Below, piece after piece: positions 1-12,350 of a stretch of DNA of 64,000 bases. Every line of letters begins with the position of its first letter. Position 1 is the first letter of the stretch. A model generated the notes under the pieces. It saw only the letters and a list, made by a program, of their open reading frames with translations. It was not told the origin of the DNA and made no database searches. The position numbers were made by a program, and so were the translations under genes. The stretch is from Endomychus coccineus (taxonomy: Eukaryota; Arthropoda; Insecta; Coleoptera; Endomychidae): contig OY294070.1 of assembly GCA_958510875.1 (NCBI GenBank), forward strand, positions 46,913,576-46,977,575, given 5' to 3'.

Positions 1-1303
1 CCCCTTCGCCCCCTCTTGATTTGACTATAACCACTTCGCTATATCATGTATTTTTTTTATGAGAATATTTATTCTCATTCTTGAGTCTTGAGTCCCATAT
101 TTCTATTATCAAATCTTCGTCTTTAATGGTGTATTCGATGATCTTCCTCAGCATGTCTGTATTGATCATCGCTATTTTCCTCATCTTTATCCTCTTTCTG
201 CCCTCTCTCGTACTTATCCTCTTTATCGTGCTGATCGCTCCGCTCAAACTTCCTATTCCTGCATCGCTCCAGTTTTGCTTCACATTGTCCCACAGTCTAG
301 TATCTGCTCCTATGACATACATATAATTCAGTTCGATGTTATCCTTGTGTCTCCCTTCTTCTTCGTCATCTATCAGGGTTGTTTGGTTGACCAGATAAGT
401 AACCTTACCTGTCTCCGGTTTTCCTCTATTTATCATCTCTCTGACTTGTGGCATGTTTTTGTAGAATTCGCTAGTTTCCACATTGCCCTTTTCTGTTATG
501 GGATCGATCAGATCACGTAGTCCCCATATATTTCGTTCTCTCCTCCCTCTTTCATCATATGTGTTTTCTTATATGCATTTTCTGGCCAGACTCTAAGAAG
601 TAGGTCCCGTTTCTCGTCCATAGATAGGTCATGTTCTATCAGTGTTCTAATTTTCAGAACATTTTCCTGTTCCCTCATTTCATCAATATCCGTCTGAGTA
701 CCCATGGTTCGCATCTCGGCCTTTACTATTATTGTCTCCATGTCCTTCGAACGGTTCATCTCATGTATTTTACCAATTTTTGCATCTAGGATTCGTCCCA
801 TAATTCTCCTCATCACATGTGCCACTTCACTAATTTCTTTTTTCGTGCTGCTGTTATTCTTAGTCAATTTCCTAAGGTATCTAGTATGGGTGTCCATTTG
901 ATCAATCAAGTCTTCCATTTCATCCACATAGTCTACGTCCTTCTCCTCATCAGTTTTTTGGGGCGATCTTCCCATCTTTCTTTACTTCGTGACTCCTTCC
1001 GTTCTCTCACCTCCCCCTTGTGTCGTTCTCAGGGTCTTCGGATATCTTGGTCCTTATTCCACGATTTCTCTTCATTATTTCATCCACAACGCTCCATTGC
1101 TTTGATCTATCTTCTCTTGCTATGCTAGGTAATGAGCACGATCTGGCCCCACTCATTATTTGATCCAGAATATTCATGTCTTTTTCCGTTCCATCTCCTA
1201 ATTGTGATTCTGCGTCCATCTGTGAATAGTCACCGATTACAGCTATTCTAGGCTTTATCTTCTGTGTAACATCTTCCTCTTCGTTCTGCGGGCTTCTATT
1301 CAT
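1..1303 (-). pseudogene. R1/TRAS-like LINE copy 1, ORF1 (Gag-like), broken and cut by the window edge
   Basis: Three minus-strand open segments (1303-1007, 975-508, 481-44) form one decayed ORF1. The middle part is highly charged and predicted helical. It contains an MGTQTD tract that corresponds to an IGIQTTE tract in the neighbouring copy at 5505-6461. The last segment matches the 5426-5100 segment of that copy in layout (a REMINRGK-like start, then a Y..GA-type core). In R1-clade elements ORF1 binds RNA and carries CCHC knuckles at its C-terminus; those would lie to the left of the window. Frameshifts separate the segments, so no intact protein can be made. The match to copy 2 is at the family level only, so the two are different subfamilies. 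Confidence 0.6.
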
Positions 1304-1957
1304 TTTGCTGCTCTTGCCAAAAACTTCTTCAAGCTCTTTTCGCCTGAGTTCTTGCTATCGTTCCGTTCGAGATCTTTCTCTTTTTTTCAGGTCCTCCTTC
1401 GATAGTTCTGTATCCTTTGCCTGGTCCTCATTGATTGTCCTTTTGTTTTGATTATGATCCATATTCTTCCCACGATATGGGCCAAAAGAAAGAAGTTACC
1501 CCCTGGCAAGCTACGTACTGCGGAGTTCGCCCGGTGTTCGCAGGTTTTTTCGATTTCACTGTCGGTTTTTCATAGAGGTTGTCCCCTCGTGAGCCGGTCG
1601 GTTAAGACGAGCCCCCCGTTTCCAGATCCTACCGAACGTTCCACGGTCACGCCTCACTGCGGTCGTTGAACGGTATTCTCGATTTACGGATTAAGCGTCT
1701 AACTGACGATCAGTCACACGCCACTGAGGCCCTTGGGTTGCCAACCCTGAAGCGCTTTTGACAGCGCTCTGCCCTAGGTTGTGTCATTTCTTGCTTTTCG
1801 CTGCTCCCCCTCGGCCTGTCCGGCTTGGGAGACCCTACCAAGAGTCACTTGTGAGACTCTCGCCGGAATAGCTCTCAGTTTCATTGCAGTTACTTAAGCT
1901 CCTCCACCTACGACAAGGTGTTATGACTCCTAGGAGGATAACCAACCTTACCTGATC
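1304..1957 (-). other. 5' UTR of LINE copy 1 and short telomere-like junction
   Basis: This GC-richer stretch without a convincing ORF lies upstream (minus strand) of ORF1 of copy 1. At its upstream edge, around 1935-1957, the minus strand reads a short GGTAAGGTTGGTTA stretch resembling degenerate TTAGG repeats, directly after the poly(A) of the next element. I read it as the 5' UTR of copy 1 plus a remnant of the target. The plus-strand ORFs here look spurious. Confidence 0.45.
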
Positions 1958-2102
1958 TTTTTTTTTTTTGGGGCGTTGCTGGTGCTCTAGCTCCAGATTG
2001 GTCCATTTTCCATTACCTTTCAACACTAGGCTTTAGTTTTCTCTCTCCCTATCCTTTCTTTTCCTTAGTATTTCCTCTGCGTATTATGTAAAGGCATCCC
2101 AT

Positions 2103-4811
2103 TTATTTTGGTCTTCCAATATTAGATCTATAAAGTTGTTTATTCTTATTACTACTCGTGTGTTCTGCGTCATCCTCGCTGTTCTCATCACAATGTGGGC
2201 AGATGGGGCTCTGTCTCTTTTTCATCCTGTGCATATATTTTTCGAACATTCCATGTCCTGTTAGCATTTGAGTTTTAAAGTGGTTCAACGTTCCGTGGTT
2301 CCTAGTTACCCATTCATCAACTTACAAGTCCATCTCCCTTAAGCAGATTGATCCCATTTTGTTTGCCATATTTCTATATTCTCTCCTCTAATTGCATGTT
2401 TCTTTTCCGTTTCAATTGTGGTAATACCTCTAAGATAGCACACCTTTCCTTTGCTAGCAATTCTATGTGTAATAGCTTTGTGAGTAAGAGCACTGCGTCA
2501 GTGGATACCGTGCGATAGGCGCATATTGTTCTTAGCGCTGTGGTTCTCAGGACTCTGTTTAATTCATCAGTGTTCCTTTTTGCCTCCAGGCCCTTCACCC
2601 ACACTGGTATTCCGTACAGTATCCTGTTCCCTCCTGCGGCATTCAGGATCATCCTCTCAGTATTTTCCCCAGGACCATTGGTGTTTGGTATTCAGAGCAC
2701 TGCCGCATTTTGGTTTATATGTTGGGTAAAGAACCTGTTTCTTCCAATCACTATCCCCAAATATCTTAAGCTTTTCTTCACCATAAATTCCTCGTTTCCT
2801 ACCGTGATATTCATGTCTCCTTTCCACAACTTGGTAGAGAGGACCGCAGCCTCTGTCTTACTTGTGGCAATTTCCAGGTCGCTGTCTTTTAACCAGTCAT
2901 TGCTATGGCCGTGTTGATGTTTTCCTTTAGGGTTTCTGGATGTTTATGGTGGCCTATAATAGCCAGGTCGTATACTAAGTTCCACAAGAACGGACCCAAA
3001 ATGGAGCCTTGAGGTATGCCAGCTTCTAGTTTGTATTCCTTATCTTTTTCTCCATCCTTTTAAATTACTACTCTTTCTGCTAGGTAGCGTGTGATCATGT
3101 TTTGTAAATATTTCGGTGCTTTTACTCTACGAATTTTCTCCTTTATTCTATTCCAAGGGATGGAGTTGAAAGCATTCCGTACGTCTAGTGTTACTATTAC
3201 GCAATGTTTTCTGTCTTTTAGGTATCATGTATTACATTCTTCGGCTATGTCAATTACTTTTTGTATAGCATGGACAGTGCTTTTTTTTTGTTTAAATCCA
3301 AATTGATTTGGTGATAAGCCCCCTATATTGTCCATATGTGCTTGTAGTCTCTTTAGAACTACTTTCTCGAGCAGTTTTCTTGTAGTATCTAGTAGACTAA
3401 TGGGCATATATGTTTGTGGGTCGTCTGCGCTCTTTTTCGGTTTTTTTATCAATGCCAGCCTAGCTCTTTTCCACGGTGTAAGGAATATATTGCTTTTGAT
3501 GCAGTTATTAAAGAGTTCTTTCATTATTTCTGGGCATTCTTCAGCTACTATTTTCACTACTCCGGGTATTTGATCTGGGCCTGGTCCTTTCCGTTTTGAG
3601 CCCTTTCCCTGCTTCCCTGATCTCCTGCTCGCTGATTTCTTGGAACTCTTCTATGCCTATGTTATCCGTTTTTGTGGTACCATGTCTGTTTGGGTCTTTC
3701 GGGAATAAGGCCTCTATTATTTTTATAACGCCCCCATCGTTGCCTACTCCAGGTGGAGGGCTAGGTTTCCTTATCTTATCAATGGCGATTTTATAGGGTG
3801 TGCCCCATGGATCCTGGTCTATAGTAGCCATTAGTTCTTTCCAGCACCTTGTTTTACTTTTTATTATTGCTATCTTTAGTTGCTTTTTAGCATTCCTCCA
3901 TGCATCTTCATCTGCTTCATTTAGGTTTGTATTTTTTTTTTTTTTTTTGTTCTTGACAAAGTCCGTCTTTCCTTATCGCATTTTGGTTTTAATTCAGCGA
4001 TTTCCGTGTTCCACCAGTATACAGCCCTTTTTCCATTGCATATTCTCATACTATTATCGCACACCTTTATCATCATATTTATATATTCTTGGGAAACTTC
4101 ATTCATATCGGCCCCTACCAGGTTATCGGTATTGTCTATTTCCTCAAGTAGCTTTTCAGCTACCAACGTGTTGATCCTCCATCCTATTGCTCGTGGTACT
4201 TCCTTATTCTTATTGCTATCTTTGTATTCATGAACTTTATATGATATATATACATGATCACTCAGGGTTTCACAGTCTACTATACTCTATTTTTTAACTT
4301 TATTTTGATGTGTTGAAGATGTAAATGTCACATCTATTACCGATCCTGTGTTCTTACGTCTAAACGTCCACTCCGCCCCCTTGTTTATTGGAACCATAGC
4401 AGTACTTGCCATCGCTTCCTCGAGGGCTTTCCCCCTTCTGTCAGTTAGACTCGATCCCCAGGTTTTTGATTTTGAATCAAAATCTCCACCCACGACGACA
4501 ATATTCTTTTTACTTTTGATGTGTGTCACTAGCCTATCAAGAAATGCTGAAAATTCCTCGAAGGGTCTATTGGGTGAGAAATAACAACTATGAATGTTAA
4601 TTCCGTTGATCTTAGCCCATACGAAGTCTTCGTTTCTCTCATCAATACCCTCTATATTTAGATTTGATTTGTTTATTATTCCGGCTTTGTTTTTCTTGGA
4701 CTGTTCCGATATGATCATGACGTCTATGTTGTTTTCTATAGCTTATGAGTATAGTAAGTCTTGCGCTTCTCTATGTCTGTTTAGGTTGCTTTGTATTATA
4801 TTTAGAGTCAT
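2103..4811 (-). pseudogene. R1/TRAS-like ORF2: endonuclease + reverse transcriptase, degenerate
   Basis: The ORF starts at an ATG at 4811. An AP-like endonuclease lies at 4718-4287, with a GGDFDSKSKTWGS motif corresponding to the GDFN-H-WGS motif and a VIDVTF motif. A thumb/linker follows (4166-3541), then RT: the YMPISLLDTTRKLLEKVV and NQFGFKQKKST motifs at 3557-3225 and an AGIPQGSILGP motif near 3020. The segment that should hold the catalytic Y-x-DD is shortened to about VYDLAII, so the RT looks dead by deletion. The C-terminal part (2652-2374) and the CPHC...H knuckle (2288-2103) are in other frames. A poly(A/Lys) run at 3932-3949 probably arose by slippage. Confidence 0.7.
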
Positions 4812-4829
4812 TGTGCATCTTCCAGTTGT

Positions 4830-6461
4830 TCTGGGGGGCCCCTTTCCTTTTCCCTTCTTTGGGACCACACGTATATGAGTTTGCTCTATGTCCTGACTTC
4901 ACACACAATGGGCAGTATTTGGTTCTTGTACAATTCTGTGCAGCGTGTCCTTCGCCGGCGCATTTTCTGCATGAGGACGATCTATCTATACCCCTGTATT
5001 CTCTTGCTTCGTGGCCAGTACCCTAGCAACGAAAGCACGTGGGTATCCACTCTTTTATCCGACATTTGGTTATGCCAACTTCTAGGATTTCATGCTGGCT
5101 TATCGCTTCAGCAATTTGATTATCAACTGTGATGATCCGATTGCCATCTTCTCTATTCTTTTGGCACCTACTATGTCTATTAACTTCTTGTATGTTTTGT
5201 ATTTTGTCCAGTTGTCTGTTTCATTTTCCATCCCCACTAGGAATGTGTAGTTGTCTTCTACTTTACTCTCTTCTACCCCTTCTATTTCAAAGTAGTTGTT
5301 GCTTTTCATATAAGCTATTTTGTTTCCTGCCACTCTTCCCCTCTCGATTATCTCCTTAATTTGGGGTATTCTGTCGCTCGTTCTCTTAATAAGTCCTGCT
5401 TTAGGTATTTCTTCTGTATCAACCATTACTACTCTATCTATTGTGGCTGGTGTCGTCAGGAGGCTTGCCTTTCTGCATGTTGTTCTTGTATATGTATTCT
5501 CCGGTCAGTTACGTTCCATACTCTGATCAATCGCTGTCTCTGATATCTCATTTATTTCCCTTCTTATTTCACTGATCTCCTCTTCGTCCCTTATCTCAGT
5601 TTCTGTGGTCTGTATACCTATACTTGTCGTTTCCACTTTCTTTCCTACGCTTATTCCTTTAGCTCTCGGCTCAGTATCTCCAATTGTCTTTATGATATAC
5701 TTCCTCATCTTTGGGGCCAATACTTGTTGCATTATAATCTTTAACTTAATGGATGTCTCCTTAATTTCCACTTTTGTATTCACGTGTTCCTTTGTTAATT
5801 CTCTCATAATGCTTACTTCTTCCCCCAGGGCTTCCAGTAGTCGCAACAGTTTATCGTTGTCCTGTCTAGCCATCTTTTTTTGGTTGCCCATTATCGGTGA
5901 GTCTATGGTGCTATCGCCATTCCCATTGTTGCCCGTTGGGCTCTTCCCTCTTTTCCGTTTTGGCCCTATGTGGCTTCCTTCCTTTTCTCCGTGGAAGTCT
6001 CCGGCTTCGCTGATCACAATTAACTCCTGCATGCGTACTTCATTTCCTGTCGAGGAGGTAGAGCCCCGTCTTTCTATCAAGGAAGCAAAAAATGCTCCTA
6101 CTGATTCATCCACGTCGTCTGGGATTTCTTCTTCGTATGGTTCTGTTCCCTCTCTCTGTTCCATGAATCTCATCCCATCTTTTTGCTGTTCCGGAGGGGT
6201 TCTAGAAAGCCTATTACTTTCAGCAAATGGATTCAGGATTATGTCGTTACCTTTATCATTTCTGTTTCCTTGTCTTTGTCTTTCATTTAATTTGTATATT
6301 TTTTTCTTATCAATATTCGCGTTCTGTTTATCCACATTGCTTTCATTGTTTATCGAACGATTGCTCCCTCCAGAATCCACGGAGCAGCCCGGCAAGCCGG
6401 GGTGGGATTCCTGACTCTTGGCCAGACCCACCTGGGGTGATTTTGTATTTCCTTTCGACAT
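4830..6461 (-). pseudogene. R1/TRAS-like ORF1 (RNA-binding Gag-like protein), broken
   Basis: A 318-residue open part (6461-5505) is hydrophilic and charged, with helical, coiled-coil-like stretches near residues 195-250. The frame then shifts to 5426-5100 (a REIIERG start, then an NYFEIEGVEE core) and shifts again to a C-terminal zone at 5060-4870, where interrupted Cys/His knuckles can be read (CRKCAGEGH-like, CPLC-like). Knuckles at the ORF1 C-terminus are typical of R1-clade elements. ORF2 begins about 20-60 bases downstream. A long plus-strand ORF at 5605-6414 is a low-complexity shadow of this gene. Confidence 0.65.
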
Positions 6462-6874
6462 CCCATGAAAGCTTGGTGTAACTTTTCAAAGAGGTTTCCT
6501 CCCTCTGTTTAAGAGAAGGAGAGAGCTGGAAGAAAAGAAATAGTCCCTATCCCTCGAATACTCTAATAGAGTCAGGACTTGAAGTTAAAGAGTTGATCAA
6601 GGGAGATCTAATAGGAAAGATTAAGGAGAAGAGGGATCCCTCCCAAGACAAGTTGAAGCAAAGAGGGATCCAATAAAGCTAACTTTTTTTGTTTAAGAGG
6701 TTATTCCCTCTGTGCAATCCTGTTGGTCCGCGGAAGCTTATTTAATTCGCTCCTACCCCCTCGCTCTGTGAGGCAGACATCGGGAAGACGTTCTCCTATC
6801 CGCCGCCCGAGGACGCGCCTGGTTGCGGTTACAGGTGTCCGCTCATGGGAAAGTATCCCATGCTTACGCTCCAG

Positions 6875-6960
6875 GAACCTTACCTAATCTGACCCAAGCT
6901 AACCTAAACTAACCAACCTATCCTGACTAACCTTACAAAGCTAACCTAATATAAGCTGAA
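6875..6960. repeat. degenerate arthropod telomere-like (CCTAA/TTAGG) repeat
   Basis: The plus strand reads several spaced AACCTAA / ACCTTA / AACCTA units (for example GCTAACCTAAACTAACC). The minus strand therefore reads degraded TTAGG, the usual insect telomeric unit. It abuts the 5' end of the minus-strand LINE. The array is short and imperfect, so it is an interstitial or subtelomeric relic and not an active telomere. Confidence 0.45.
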
Positions 6961-7007
6961 AAATATCGGGAATCTTTACAAGATTAAAGTGGATGCTTTG
7001 AATTTTA

Positions 7008-7289
7008 GTGATGTCATCAGAAAGAAAATTCTCGGTTGATTTCGAAACATACCACAAAATTCAAAGCGTTATTTTACACGACTTTAATGATAAATGGAAT
7101 GAGTTCAATGTAGATTATCACACTGTGAATTCACATCTGGAGCATATTACTAATAGAGCGCTTACGTTTGAACAAAGTATGACATCGACATCTTCTAAGA
7201 AAAGACCTTCATCATCATCATCGATATCTGCAAAGCAGAGCTCTGTGGAACGTATAACCCCAATTCCTGGAAATATAACGACAAAATGA
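7008..7289 (+). pseudogene. Polinton-like coiled-coil protein, fragment (copy A)
   Basis: A 93-residue reading frame in which FETYHKIQSVILHDFNDK is followed by VDYHTV..HLE and a Ser-rich tail. The same gene occurs on the minus strand at 14270-14740 (FETYHKNQSAILLDYNDK), at roughly 60% similarity by eye. It is helical and charged with no catalytic motif. In both places it lies directly upstream of an integrase fragment, so it belongs to the Polinton-like integrase cassette. Its function is not known to me. The N-terminal half present in the other copy is missing here. Confidence 0.5.
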
Positions 7290-7311
7290 ATACTAAGCTG
7301 GATAGATCGAT

Positions 7312-7793
7312 TTGAAGCAGTATACAGGTATTCGGGTATTTGATGTGATGATGATTGGTTGTAAAAAACAAGTTGTGCAGGAGCCTTATAAACCTAGGGG
7401 AAAGAATTTGAAACGTCGCAGAACGATCATAAAAGGTTTCAATGACTTATGGCAGATGAATCTTGGGGAAATGGGTAATCACGCCCGCGAAAACCATGGA
7501 TACAATTTCATTTTAGAGATGATCGATTGCTCCTCAAAATATCTGTGAAAACGACCTCTGAAAACAAAAACAGCCGAAAAGGTTCGGAAAGCCCAGCCAT
7601 TTGCAAAGCGTCCAAGGAACAAAATTCTTCTCTTTGATGAGTTGATGAAGAAACATGAAATTAATCATTACAATACGTGTTCTGTGGAAAAACATTATTG
7701 CTAAACGCGCTATCTGCACGTTGAAAGAAAGGCTCTATAAACATTTCAGTTTGGATGGGAAATACAACATATTCATTACCGATGACTAACTTT
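7312..7793 (+). pseudogene. Polinton/Maverick-type integrase (rve family), decayed
   Basis: An open part (7312-7548) reads RRRTIIKGFNDLWQMNL and then YNFILEMIDCSSKYL. This is the start of the DDE core of the retroviral-like integrase found in Polinton-type elements (usual form LWQ-x-DL...Y..ILT.ID..SKY). Where the first catalytic Asp is expected this copy has Asn. A stop follows, then KTKTAEKVRKAQPF and FDELMKKHEINHYNT in later frames. The segment holding the second Asp (LQTDxGxEF) is deleted. After 7700 a frameshifted KER-LYKHFS tail continues to about 7793. The gene is not functional. Confidence 0.65.
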
Positions 7794-7799
7794 ATCTAG

Positions 7800-8160
7800 T
7801 ATGTGTGTTTGATGATTCCTCGAGCTCAACACCATGAAGCGTTTAGCATCCACAGTCCCAAAAAACGTCACCTCCATTGTTCTCTCAATCCACACATTCA
7901 AATTTAAGAGGAGACAAATGTTAATTAGTAAATGATGAACACACACTCATTCATTGTAACTCATTTCTTCCATCAACATTGATGAATGCTTTGTTGAACC
8001 ATATACAACAAATTTTCCAATGTCTTCTGGAGTTGGTGAGGGGGTGGCGCGGTGGTGGTGTAGATCTTGAATGAGTCTGAGAATTTTGATATGGTTTCGG
8101 TCAAGAGATCTATTGATAAAGCAAATATAAATGAGCATATGAATAATTCATAAGTTGAAA
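7800..8160. other. spacer between integrase and PolB of copy A
   Basis: AT-rich DNA with no supported gene. It probably holds eroded 3' integrase sequence and the lost N-terminal part of PolB. The minus-strand ORFs 7947-8215 have no family resemblance and look spurious. Confidence 0.3.
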
Positions 8161-10185
8161 CAATCACATACTCTACTGCATAACTCAGTAAAAATAAATT
8201 GGAGAAACATTTCAATTTGTTCCTGATTCAAGATAAATATTATCTAGATATAGAATCATCGAACACATCAAATTCTGTTAATGCCATTGTTAAATTCCAC
8301 TATTGTTTGATCAAAAAATTATCTAGACTTGTGAATTCTCAAATTACTTCAAGTCGCAAAACATATATATGTAAAATTTGTTTGAATAATTTCTGGGGTG
8401 GAAACAAATATAAGACTTATATTGAATATTGCGGGCAAATGAATACTTGTGAAATAAAATTCCCCGAAGAGGATCATTTAGTTTTCTAGAATCATTCAAA
8501 TAAAATTCCAATGTCATTCGTGATTTGTTCTGATTTTGAGGCTCTATTATTACCAATCCAAAACTGTTCTCCATCAAATTCAGCTTCGTACACCAACAGA
8601 GTACAATTATGTGAAGCTTACAGTGTAGGCTATCATCTGAAATATTATTTCGATGATTCCCTATCGAAATATAATAGTTATAGAGGTCTAAAACTGACCA
8701 AATGGTTGACTGAACAACTAGACAAAATCAGTGGATACATAGAGAAAAAATTAGACTATATCATACCTATGAGTGCGATTGATTTATCATCGATTTTGAG
8801 AGAAATCGGATGACATATCCGGGAGAAAAGTTTTATCGATGGTGAAATATATGTTAGAGATCACTTTCATTTCACTGGGGCTTATTGTGACTTAGCCCAA
8901 CAACATTGTAATCTACAATATAACATAAATTTGTAGTGTCTGTTTTAGCTAAAAATCTATCTGGGTATAATATGTTTCTATTGATACGAGACATGGATAG
9001 AGCAAACAAACAGAACATTCAAGTACTTCAAGTCAACAAAGAAAAGTATATAAATTTCACTAGACTCTTTCTCTTGCCCCGTTAAATTTCCCTCCATCGA
9101 TTTTTGTAGATTTTTAAATACTTCGCCAGATGAGTTGGTGACCTTGGAGGTTGATCCATTGAAAATTTTGAAACGAGAATATAATCATTTTACAGACGAT
9201 GAGTTCAAATTATTAACTTGTAAGGGAGTTTTTCTTTATGAATATTTAGACAGTTGAAATCTAAAAATGTTTACTCTCCAGTTTCTAAAAGATATAGATA
9301 TGATTATGTTTGTAGAAAGGGGAATACAGGGAGGTGTTAGTCAATGTAGCAATGTCTTCGCTGCTGCTAATAATAAGTATATGAATTATTACATTCCTGG
9401 AGATGAAAAGAGCTATCTTATGTAGTTCTATGTTTGCAATGTATGTGGATTGGCTATGGCGCAATATTTACCTTAAGATAACTTCGAATGGTATGATGAT
9501 CCTAACATCGATGTGACAGATATTTCGGATGGAAGTCCTGTTGGATACACATTCCAGAAGTAGATCTAGAATACCCTCAAAAATTGCATGATAGTCACAA
9601 AGGTTTACCACTATGTCCATTACAGTCTACACCTCCTGATGCTGAACAATCAAAATTTTTATCAATGCTACATAATAAATCTAAATATATAATTCATTAT
9701 AGGAATTTGAAACAGTGTTCAACGTTGATAATGGTGTTGAAGAAGGTACATAGAATTCTTAAGTTTAGCCAATCAAATTAGTTGAAAGCTTATATTGATT
9801 AAAATACACGATTACGAGCATCTGCAAAGAATAAATTCGAGAAGGCTCTGTTCAAACTCATCATCAACGCGCTCTTTGAGAAATCAATGGAGAACGTGTG
9901 GAAGCATAGACTAGTTAAATTGGTTAATAAATGGTATGGAGCGTTTGGTGCGCGATACTATATTTTCCAACCAAATTTTGATAGTAGCAAAATTTCCGAC
10001 GATAATCTGGTAGCTATCGTATGAACTCGAAATTATGTTCAATGAACCAATTAACATAGGTATTGTAGAGTTCAGCTCCTTTGTATGGTTTGGCAGAGAT
10101 CGCTATGTGGTGTTCAGGTTCTTTGGGACCGTAGTATGGGTAATTTAGGAATAACTGTGATTGGTAATGGTTTATTCAACACTTA

Positions 10186-12350
10186 TACAAGATGTTCCAT
10201 CTCAGACGAGCCACCTCCTATATTTCTTATCCCATAGTGAGTGGAAAAATCTCACGAAACACATCGAATGATTTTGTTTGGGGGGCATCTTTTGACGTAT
10301 ATTTGAGGCTTGAACGAGCAACCCCCTAATAGGGGGCGCTCCAACCCCTCAAAATTGAAAAGGGGAGAGGGGTTGAGTGATACGTCATTTGAAAGGTCTT
10401 GGGAGCCTCTTTACAACGGTGTATGAAAAACATAAATTTGATGAACCGTTTTCGCCAAAAATCAATTTTGTTGTTTGAATGCGCCACCTTGAATATTTTG
10501 GTTATTTGTACAATGTACAAGCTCAATTTTATTAAGCCTTTTTTACAAACTTAAACAATCTTCAAAAAATCACATTCGTTAAAAAAATGAATTGTGTTGT
10601 CATGCTTACAATGAAAAAAATTAAATCTGCGTGTTTAAATCAAATGTTCAAATTGTACTCCATTGACTTCCATACAATAATACATTCTCCCAAACTAATG
10701 AATGAAAAAACAGCAGAACATTTCCTTATGTTGTCTTCATTTTTTGTTCCTAGAAGGTGTTTATCTGGTTTTAACGTTTCTTCGATCATTTCATGATTTT
10801 AATCAATCTGTTGAGTTACTAGTTTGTTGATTTGTTTAAAATTTCAAAAAATATGGTGTACATATTGCAAAAACGTGTTGAGCTGGTTAGCCTTTATTAC
10901 CAAAATCAAAATTATGCCCGAGCGGCTGCAAGAATTTTTAACGAAAATCATCCTGAACGTAGCGTTCGCCATAAGTACGTAATGGGATTGATTTCAAAAT
11001 TTGTGGAGACGGGTTCAGTAATGGATAAAGGGAGGGCACCCGTTGGAATTGTTAATGATGAAGGAGCAGCTGTGGCGGTATTGGGACATGTCTAACTTAT
11101 GCCAAACACGCAATCTGTACGACAACTTTCTGGAGCTTCCGGTATTAGCCAATCTAACGTTTTCAGAATTTCACATAAACACAAGTTCCATCCGTACAAA
11201 ATTAAATTAATTCAGGAATTAAATGATGATGATTATGATTATGGTCGAGCGTATCAACAATAACCCAAATTTCTTGTACAACGTTTGCTCTTCTGACGGA
11301 TGCATTTTCTTACTTAATGGAGAGGTTAACTGGCATAACTGTAGAATTTGGAGCGATACAAATCCTCATGTATTTCGAGAAGATCACACACAACATCGGG
11401 AAAAGCTAAACGTTTGGGTAGGAATTTTGGGAGACCACCTAATTGGACCTCTGTTTATTTCTGGTAATTTAAATGGCGAAATTTATCTCGAAATGTTGGA
11501 AAATGCGATTGATCCGTTAATAACTGAACAATTAGAAAACGATCCTCTACTACATGAACAACAATTGCATTTCCAACAAGACGGAGCTCCTCCTCACTAC
11601 GCCGCACCAGTTCGCCAATACCTCAATTTGCAATACCCCGGCGTTGGATTGGAAGAAGAGGTCCTATGGAGTGGCCTGCCCGATGTCCTGACCTGAACCC
11701 TGTGGACTTCTTCTTGTGGGGACATCTTAAGTCCAAGATTTTTGTGACTCAGCCTGAAAATTTGGACGAACTACGCCAACGAATTGTAAATGCGTGTCGT
11801 CAAATAACTTCAATTATGCCGAACCATGTTAGAGACGGTTTTCAGTCAAGATTGTATTATTGTATAGAAGTCAATGGAGGACAATTTGAACATTTGATTT
11901 AAACACGCAGATTTAATTTTTTCCATTGTAAGCATGACAACACAATTCAATTGTTTTACGAATGTGATTTTTTGAAGATTGTTTAAGTTTGTAAAAAAGG
12001 CTCAATAGAAATGAGCTTGTACATTGTACAAATAACCAAAATATTCAAGGTGGCGCATTCGAGCAACAAAATTAATTTTTTGCGACAACGGTTCATCAAA
12101 TTTACGTTTTCCATACACCGTTTTGAAGAGGTTTCCAAGACCTTTCAAATGACGTATCACTCAACCCCTCTCCCCTATTCGATTTTGAGGGGTTGAAGCG
12201 CCCGCTATTAGGGGTTGCTCGTTCAAGCCTCAAATATACGTCAAAAGATGTTCCCCAAACAAAATCATTCGACGTGTTTCGGGAGATTTTTCCACTCACT
12301 ATGGGATAAGAAATATACGGGGTAGCTCGTCTGAGATGGAACACCTTGTA
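10186..12350 (+). mobile_element. IS630/Tc1/mariner transposon with about 460-bp terminal inverted repeats
   Basis: The left terminus TACAAGATGTTCCATCTCAG mirrors the right terminus, whose reverse complement begins TACAAGGTGTTCCATCTCAG. Inverted similarity continues for roughly 460 bases inward on each side (about 10186-10650 and 11890-12350), covering the AATCAAATGTTCAAATTG-type inner ends. TA dinucleotides flank both ends, the target preference of this superfamily. The transposase lies between the repeats. The TIRs differ by scattered substitutions and small indels, so the copy is old. Confidence 0.7.
10853..11902 (+). pseudogene. mariner-superfamily transposase, DD41D type, broken
   Basis: The ATG at 10853 begins an N-terminal helix-turn-helix domain (EKR..LVSLYYQNQNYARAAA-type, 10853-11095). 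A stop at about 11091 is followed by a second HTH-like piece, a deletion and a frameshift. The catalytic domain then runs from about 11240: SSDGCIFLLNGEVNWHN (first Asp), LHFQQDGAPPHYA (second Asp) and PDLNPVDFFLWGHLKS (third Asp, aligned with the NPxE/D position). After correcting a one-base frameshift near 11640, 41 residues separate the second and third acidic residues, giving a DD41D signature as in rosa/Visitor-like groups. A full protein would be about 350 residues. Confidence 0.65.

Larger units (their letters stand above)
1958..6880 (-). mobile_element. R1/TRAS-like non-LTR retrotransposon, copy 2 (near full length, dead)
   Basis: On the minus strand the order is 5' UTR (6880-6462), ORF1 (6461 to about 4830), ORF2 (4811-2103), a short 3' UTR and a terminal A-run of 12 (the T-run at 1958-1969). 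The 5' side borders degenerate TTAGG-like DNA (6880-6955), and the A-tail is followed by similar sequence. This is the arrangement expected of TRAS/SART elements, which insert into insect telomeric repeats. ORF1 and ORF2 both carry several frameshifts and stops. Assignment to the R1 clade rests on the endonuclease, RT and C-terminal Cys/His motif order; the TRAS label is inferred from the target. Confidence 0.6.

Noticed and set aside
5605..6414. 269-aa plus-strand ORF
   Set aside because: It is antisense to LINE ORF1, is Ser/Leu/Phe-rich in the pattern expected of the complement of a charged coding strand, and has no domain.
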